From Verrucomicrobiia bacterium (GTDB lineage Bacteria; Verrucomicrobiota; Verrucomicrobiia; Verrucomicrobiales; Akkermansiaceae): DNA of 8,929 nucleotides. The notes below the pieces were generated by a model. It had not been told where the DNA came from, ran no database searches, and saw only the letters and a list, made by a program, of their open reading frames with translations. Both the position numbers and the translations under genes were made by a program. Where the stretch lies: positions 1 through 8,929 of the forward strand of contig CANHKJ010000115.1 in NCBI GenBank assembly GCA_947460915.1, given 5' to 3'. Below, one piece after another: positions 6,322 through 8,929 of the stretch. Each line of letters begins with the position of its first letter. Within the stretch, counting starts at the first letter, position 1.

Positions 6322-7602
6322 ATGACCCTCTTCATCCTCCACTACCACTTGCGCCCCGGCGGCGTGTCACGGGTGATTCTTGCAGAAATGGCACACTATT
6401 CCCAAGTTATTCACAATGCCGTGCTCATCAGTTCAGAGCCAGCAGACTGCGAAATTTCTACCAAAATCATCCCTGCGCTCGACTACGCAAAACAAACATT
6501 TGCTTCAGAATATGAGATTTTTTCCCAATTGATGCAAGCAGCGCAAGAATTTCCTCGTCCATGGATTTGGCATATCCACAATCCGACGCTGGGATGTCAT
6601 CCCTTATTCACAAGTTGTTGCCAACGACTCGCCGAACAAAAGGAGCGCTTGATTTATCATATCCATGACTTTGCGGAAGATCAACGACCGAAGAATCTTA
6701 AGCATCTTTTCGAGCATGGGCGATTGCGCGGAAATCAACTTCTCTATCCCGTTACAGATCGCATGCACTATTGTGTGCTGACAGGACGTGATCGCGACAT
6801 TTTGATTGCAGCAGGGCTGCCGCGGTATCAGGTATCCGTCTTGCCAAACCCCGTGCAAGTGCAAGCCCTTCCGATAAATGACAGTCTTGAGCCTTGGGTT
6901 CTATATCCGACTCGGGCGATCGATCGTAAAAACATCGGTGAATTTCTGCTCTTGGCAGCACTCGCCCCCGCAGGCAGCCACTTTGCCATCACCCGTGGCC
7001 CAGGTGAATCACTCCACCAAAAGCACTACGCTGAGTGGGTCCAGTTTGCGCGCGATCAATCATTGCCAGTGAAATTTGCGCTCTCTGAAACGGAACCCGC
7101 CATCGATCTGGAACACTGGATCGGGCAATCGACCCACTTATGCTCCACATCGGCCCATGAAGGATTTGGTATGGCGTTCCTCGAGTCGATTGCCTGGCAG
7201 CGGCCATTGCTCGGTCGGGCCATTCCCCACATCCAAGCGGATCTGGCCGAAGCAGGGATCGACCACCCCTACCTCTACCAGGCTCTGCTCTCCGAGCTTT
7301 TTCCTGAAATCGATTTCCCTCAGCTTAGCATCAAAGATCAGCAACAAGTCATCCTCTCCGCCCGCACACACCCCGCCTCGGTTCAGGTGCGACTCAAGAA
7401 TGGGCGTGCTTCTGCTAGTGAATGGCTGAGCGAAGTCCTGCAACATCGCATGAGCCCTCTCACCACTGATCAACTCCATGCCTTTTCCCCACAACGGCAT
7501 GGTGAAATGCTGCGCCAACTCGCCGAAGGACTCGCCTCAGCACCTGAATCTCCATGTCGCTACCTCGATTCCAATGTCATCAGGAAATTCTTTACCGCAT
7601 AA
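6322..7602 (+). CDS. GT-B fold glycosyltransferase, family 4-like
   Basis: The 426-aa cytoplasmic enzyme most likely transfers a sugar from a nucleotide-sugar donor onto a glycan, lipid or small acceptor; donor and acceptor cannot be read from the sequence. The N-terminal half opens with FILHYHLRPGGVSRVI (residues 4-19), the glycine-rich acceptor-side loop typical of GT4 enzymes, and includes WHIHNP and YHIHD. The hinge is near VLPNPV (173-178). The donor half has LYPTRAIDRKN (194-204) and CSTSAHEGFGMAFLES (274-289) with the E-x7-E pair Glu280/Glu288. The last 100 residues are an unusual helical extension (about 330-426) beyond the conserved core. There is no signal or membrane segment and no Shine-Dalgarno sequence. 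It has no other glycan-synthesis genes beside it here, so it may be a stand-alone enzyme. Confidence 0.85.
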   Translation: MTLFILHYHLRPGGVSRVILAEMAHYSQVIHNAVLISSEPADCEISTKIIPALDYAKQTFASEYEIFSQLMQAAQEFPRPWIWHIHNPTLGCHPLFTSCCQRLAEQKERLIYHIHDFAEDQRPKNLKHLFEHGRLRGNQLLYPVTDRMHYCVLTGRDRDILIAAGLPRYQVSVLPNPVQVQALPINDSLEPWVLYPTRAIDRKNIGEFLLLAALAPAGSHFAITRGPGESLHQKHYAEWVQFARDQSLPVKFALSETEPAIDLEHWIGQSTHLCSTSAHEGFGMAFLESIAWQRPLLGRAIPHIQADLAEAGIDHPYLYQALLSELFPEIDFPQLSIKDQQQVILSARTHPASVQVRLKNGRASASEWLSEVLQHRMSPLTTDQLHAFSPQRHGEMLRQLAEGLASAPESPCRYLDSNVIRKFFTA

Positions 7603-7703
7603 TTGCTCGAACCTGTCATAAACTGCATGTCAGTCTTCACCCCACAGCACAAAACTTTTCGCTTTCCATGCGATGATTTTCTGCCTACTCTCTGCCCACC
7701 AAC
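7603..7703. other. Short intergenic gap before the HPr gene
   Basis: No terminator hairpin with a T run follows the glycosyltransferase stop. A weak promoter-like pair (TTTCCA 7663-7668 and TACTCT 7686-7691, 17 bases apart) would start transcription a few bases before the HPr ATG, but the match is poor. Readthrough from the glycosyltransferase gene cannot be excluded. Confidence 0.35.
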
Positions 7704-7973
7704 ATGGCTATCACACGCGATCTTACCATCCAAAACAAACTTGGCATTCACGCTCGCCCTGCGGCGCAGTTTGTAAAAATAGCGAACCGTTTTTCCTGCG
7801 AAGTTCGTGTGGAAAAAGATAGCGAAGAAGTCGATGGCAAGAGCATTATGGGTTTGATGATGTTGGCTGCCGGTCACGGCTCGATCATCACTGTCACCAC
7901 CGAAGGTGCCGATGAAGAAGCAGCAATGTCCGCGCTCTCCGATCTGATCGATCGCAAGTTCGAGGAAGATTGA
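7704..7973 (+). CDS. ptsH: HPr family phosphocarrier protein
   Basis: The 89-aa product has the standard HPr length. The active-site segment KLGIHARPAAQFVKIA carries the phosphoryl-accepting His16. The regulatory segment VDGKSIMGLMMLAAG carries Ser47, equivalent to Ser46 of Gram-positive HPr, with the flanking residues that HPr kinase normally recognises. HPr takes phosphate from enzyme I and passes it to sugar-specific EIIA proteins. Where the sugar transporters are missing, as in many environmental Gram-negatives, HPr/HPrK act as a regulatory relay (Npr-like). No enzyme I, HPrK or EIIA gene is in view, so the metabolic or regulatory role is open. The gene lacks a Shine-Dalgarno sequence and ends 19 bases before nadB, so the two are probably one transcript. 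Confidence 0.93.
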   Translation: MAITRDLTIQNKLGIHARPAAQFVKIANRFSCEVRVEKDSEEVDGKSIMGLMMLAAGHGSIITVTTEGADEEAAMSALSDLIDRKFEED

Positions 7974-7992
7974 TTTCAGATCCAACAATCAC

Positions 7993-8929
7993 GTGACTGC
8001 GGACTTTTTGATCATCGGCTCAGGAATTGCCGGGCTCTCCTTGGCGATCCGTGCGGCTCAGCATGGCAAAGTCATCTGTGTCACAAAAGGCGCACTGCTT
8101 GACTCGAACACCGCCTGGGCGCAAGGCGGCATCTCCTCCGTATTACCTGAAGGACTGCGCGATCCAGGTGACAATTGCGAACTCCACATCGCCGATACCC
8201 TCGATGCGGGAGCGGGGCTTTGTCATGAATCCGTCGTTCGCACGATCGTCGAAGAAGGCGCGAATACCATCGATGATCTTGTCGGCTATGGTGTAGACTT
8301 TGACAAGGAAGGTGATCATTTTTCATTAGGCAAAGAAGGTGGACACTCGAAGCGCAGGATTCTCCATGCCCGCGATACCACGGGGCGCGAAATTGCCGAG
8401 GCCTTGGTCGCCACCGCACGCAAGACGGAAAACCTCCTTCTGTTAGAAAATCATTTCGCCATCGATCTCATCACCACAGGCAAACTGGGAATGGTTAGCG
8501 ATGACCGCGTGCTCGGCGCCTATGTGCTGAATCGGGATTCTGGCGAGGTCACCATCTTCCGCTCCGATCGCGTGATTTTGGCGACGGGAGGTTGCGGCAA
8601 AGTCTATCTTTATACGACCAATCCGGATTCGGCAACGGGCGATGGCGTGGCCATGGCTTGGCGCGCTGGTGCGACGATTGCCAACATGGAGTTCATCCAA
8701 TTTCACCCGACTTGTTTTTACAACCCAGCTGCCAGTGGCGCAGAGGCTCGATCCTTTTTGGTATCGGAAGCCGTGCGCGGTGAAGGAGCCATTTTGATTA
8801 ATCAAAAAGGCGAAGATTTCACCAAAAAACACGACCCTCGCGGATCACTCGCACCACGTGATATCGTGGCTCGCGCCATCGACCATGAAATCAAACGCAC
8901 CGGAGCACCTTGTGTTTATCTCGACGTCC
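7993..8929 (+). CDS. nadB: L-aspartate oxidase (NadB), 5' part
   Basis: NadB is an FAD enzyme that oxidises L-aspartate to iminoaspartate, the first step of NAD synthesis, for use by quinolinate synthase NadA. The first 312 residues are present and the gene runs off the right edge. Visible features are the FAD dinucleotide-binding motif LIIGSGIAGLSLAI (6-19), NTAWAQGGIS (39-48), the substrate-site stretch GGHSKRRILHARDTTGRE (116-133), ILATGGCGKVYLYTTNP (195-211), EFIQFHPT (233-240), SEAVRGEGAILIN (258-270) and the active-site APRDIVARAID (287-297). The SKRRILHARDTTG signature and close likeness to E. coli NadB separate it from succinate dehydrogenase and fumarate reductase flavoproteins. The start is GTG at 7993, which places the FAD motif six residues in as usual. 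There is no in-frame ATG upstream; ATT at 7969 is the only further option. No Shine-Dalgarno sequence is well placed. Confidence 0.93.
   Translation, partial: MTADFLIIGSGIAGLSLAIRAAQHGKVICVTKGALLDSNTAWAQGGISSVLPEGLRDPGDNCELHIADTLDAGAGLCHESVVRTIVEEGANTIDDLVGYGVDFDKEGDHFSLGKEGGHSKRRILHARDTTGREIAEALVATARKTENLLLLENHFAIDLITTGKLGMVSDDRVLGAYVLNRDSGEVTIFRSDRVILATGGCGKVYLYTTNPDSATGDGVAMAWRAGATIANMEFIQFHPTCFYNPAASGAEARSFLVSEAVRGEGAILINQKGEDFTKKHDPRGSLAPRDIVARAIDHEIKRTGAPCVYLDV

Noticed and set aside
7138..7988. Minus-strand frames at 7138-7518 and 7560-7988
   Set aside because: They lie opposite the glycosyltransferase donor domain and the HPr gene, both of which are secure on the plus strand.
1..8929. 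CRISPR array, tRNA, rRNA, IS element or phage genes
   Set aside because: I saw no regular spaced repeats, tRNA-like cloverleaf, transposase motif or phage structural protein on either strand.

Overview
The window reads as ordinary chromosomal DNA of a free-living Gram-negative-type bacterium with moderate GC content, most likely from the Verrucomicrobiota/Planctomycetota side of the tree. This is inference. It rests on the large double-VWA membrane protein with an inert glutamine-amidotransferase-like domain (a family I associate with those phyla), on a secreted lipoprotein, and on the general lack of Shine-Dalgarno sequences. No phage, transposase, tRNA, rRNA or CRISPR array was seen.

Layout. 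(1) Positions 1-549 hold the tail of an upstream gene in an uncertain frame, then an AT-rich stretch (about 39% G+C by hand count over 121-480). That stretch is spanned by one open frame of 129 codons ending in a cysteine cluster; its status is uncertain. (2) 550-3267 encodes the 905-aa membrane-anchored VWA protein. (3) 3372-4991 encodes a 539-aa protein of unknown family, with an Arg/Asp/Gly-rich N-terminus and a Lys/Arg-rich C-terminus. Eleven bases later comes ppnP (nucleoside phosphorylase), closed by a strong hairpin-plus-T-run terminator. (4) Convergent to ppnP, on the minus strand, is a lipoprotein with a trypsin-like catalytic triad. (5) Divergent from the protease gene is a GT-B glycosyltransferase (6322-7602). 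(6) Last are an HPr phosphocarrier gene and, 19 bases on, the start of nadB (L-aspartate oxidase, NAD synthesis), which runs off the right edge. nadB starts with GTG.

The genes do not form one pathway. The likely transcription units are: the VWA gene alone or with unseen partners; the 539-aa gene plus ppnP; the protease alone; the glycosyltransferase; and HPr plus nadB. I found no clear undescribed multi-gene system. The least explained items are the 539-aa protein family and the AT-rich Cys-cluster ORF.
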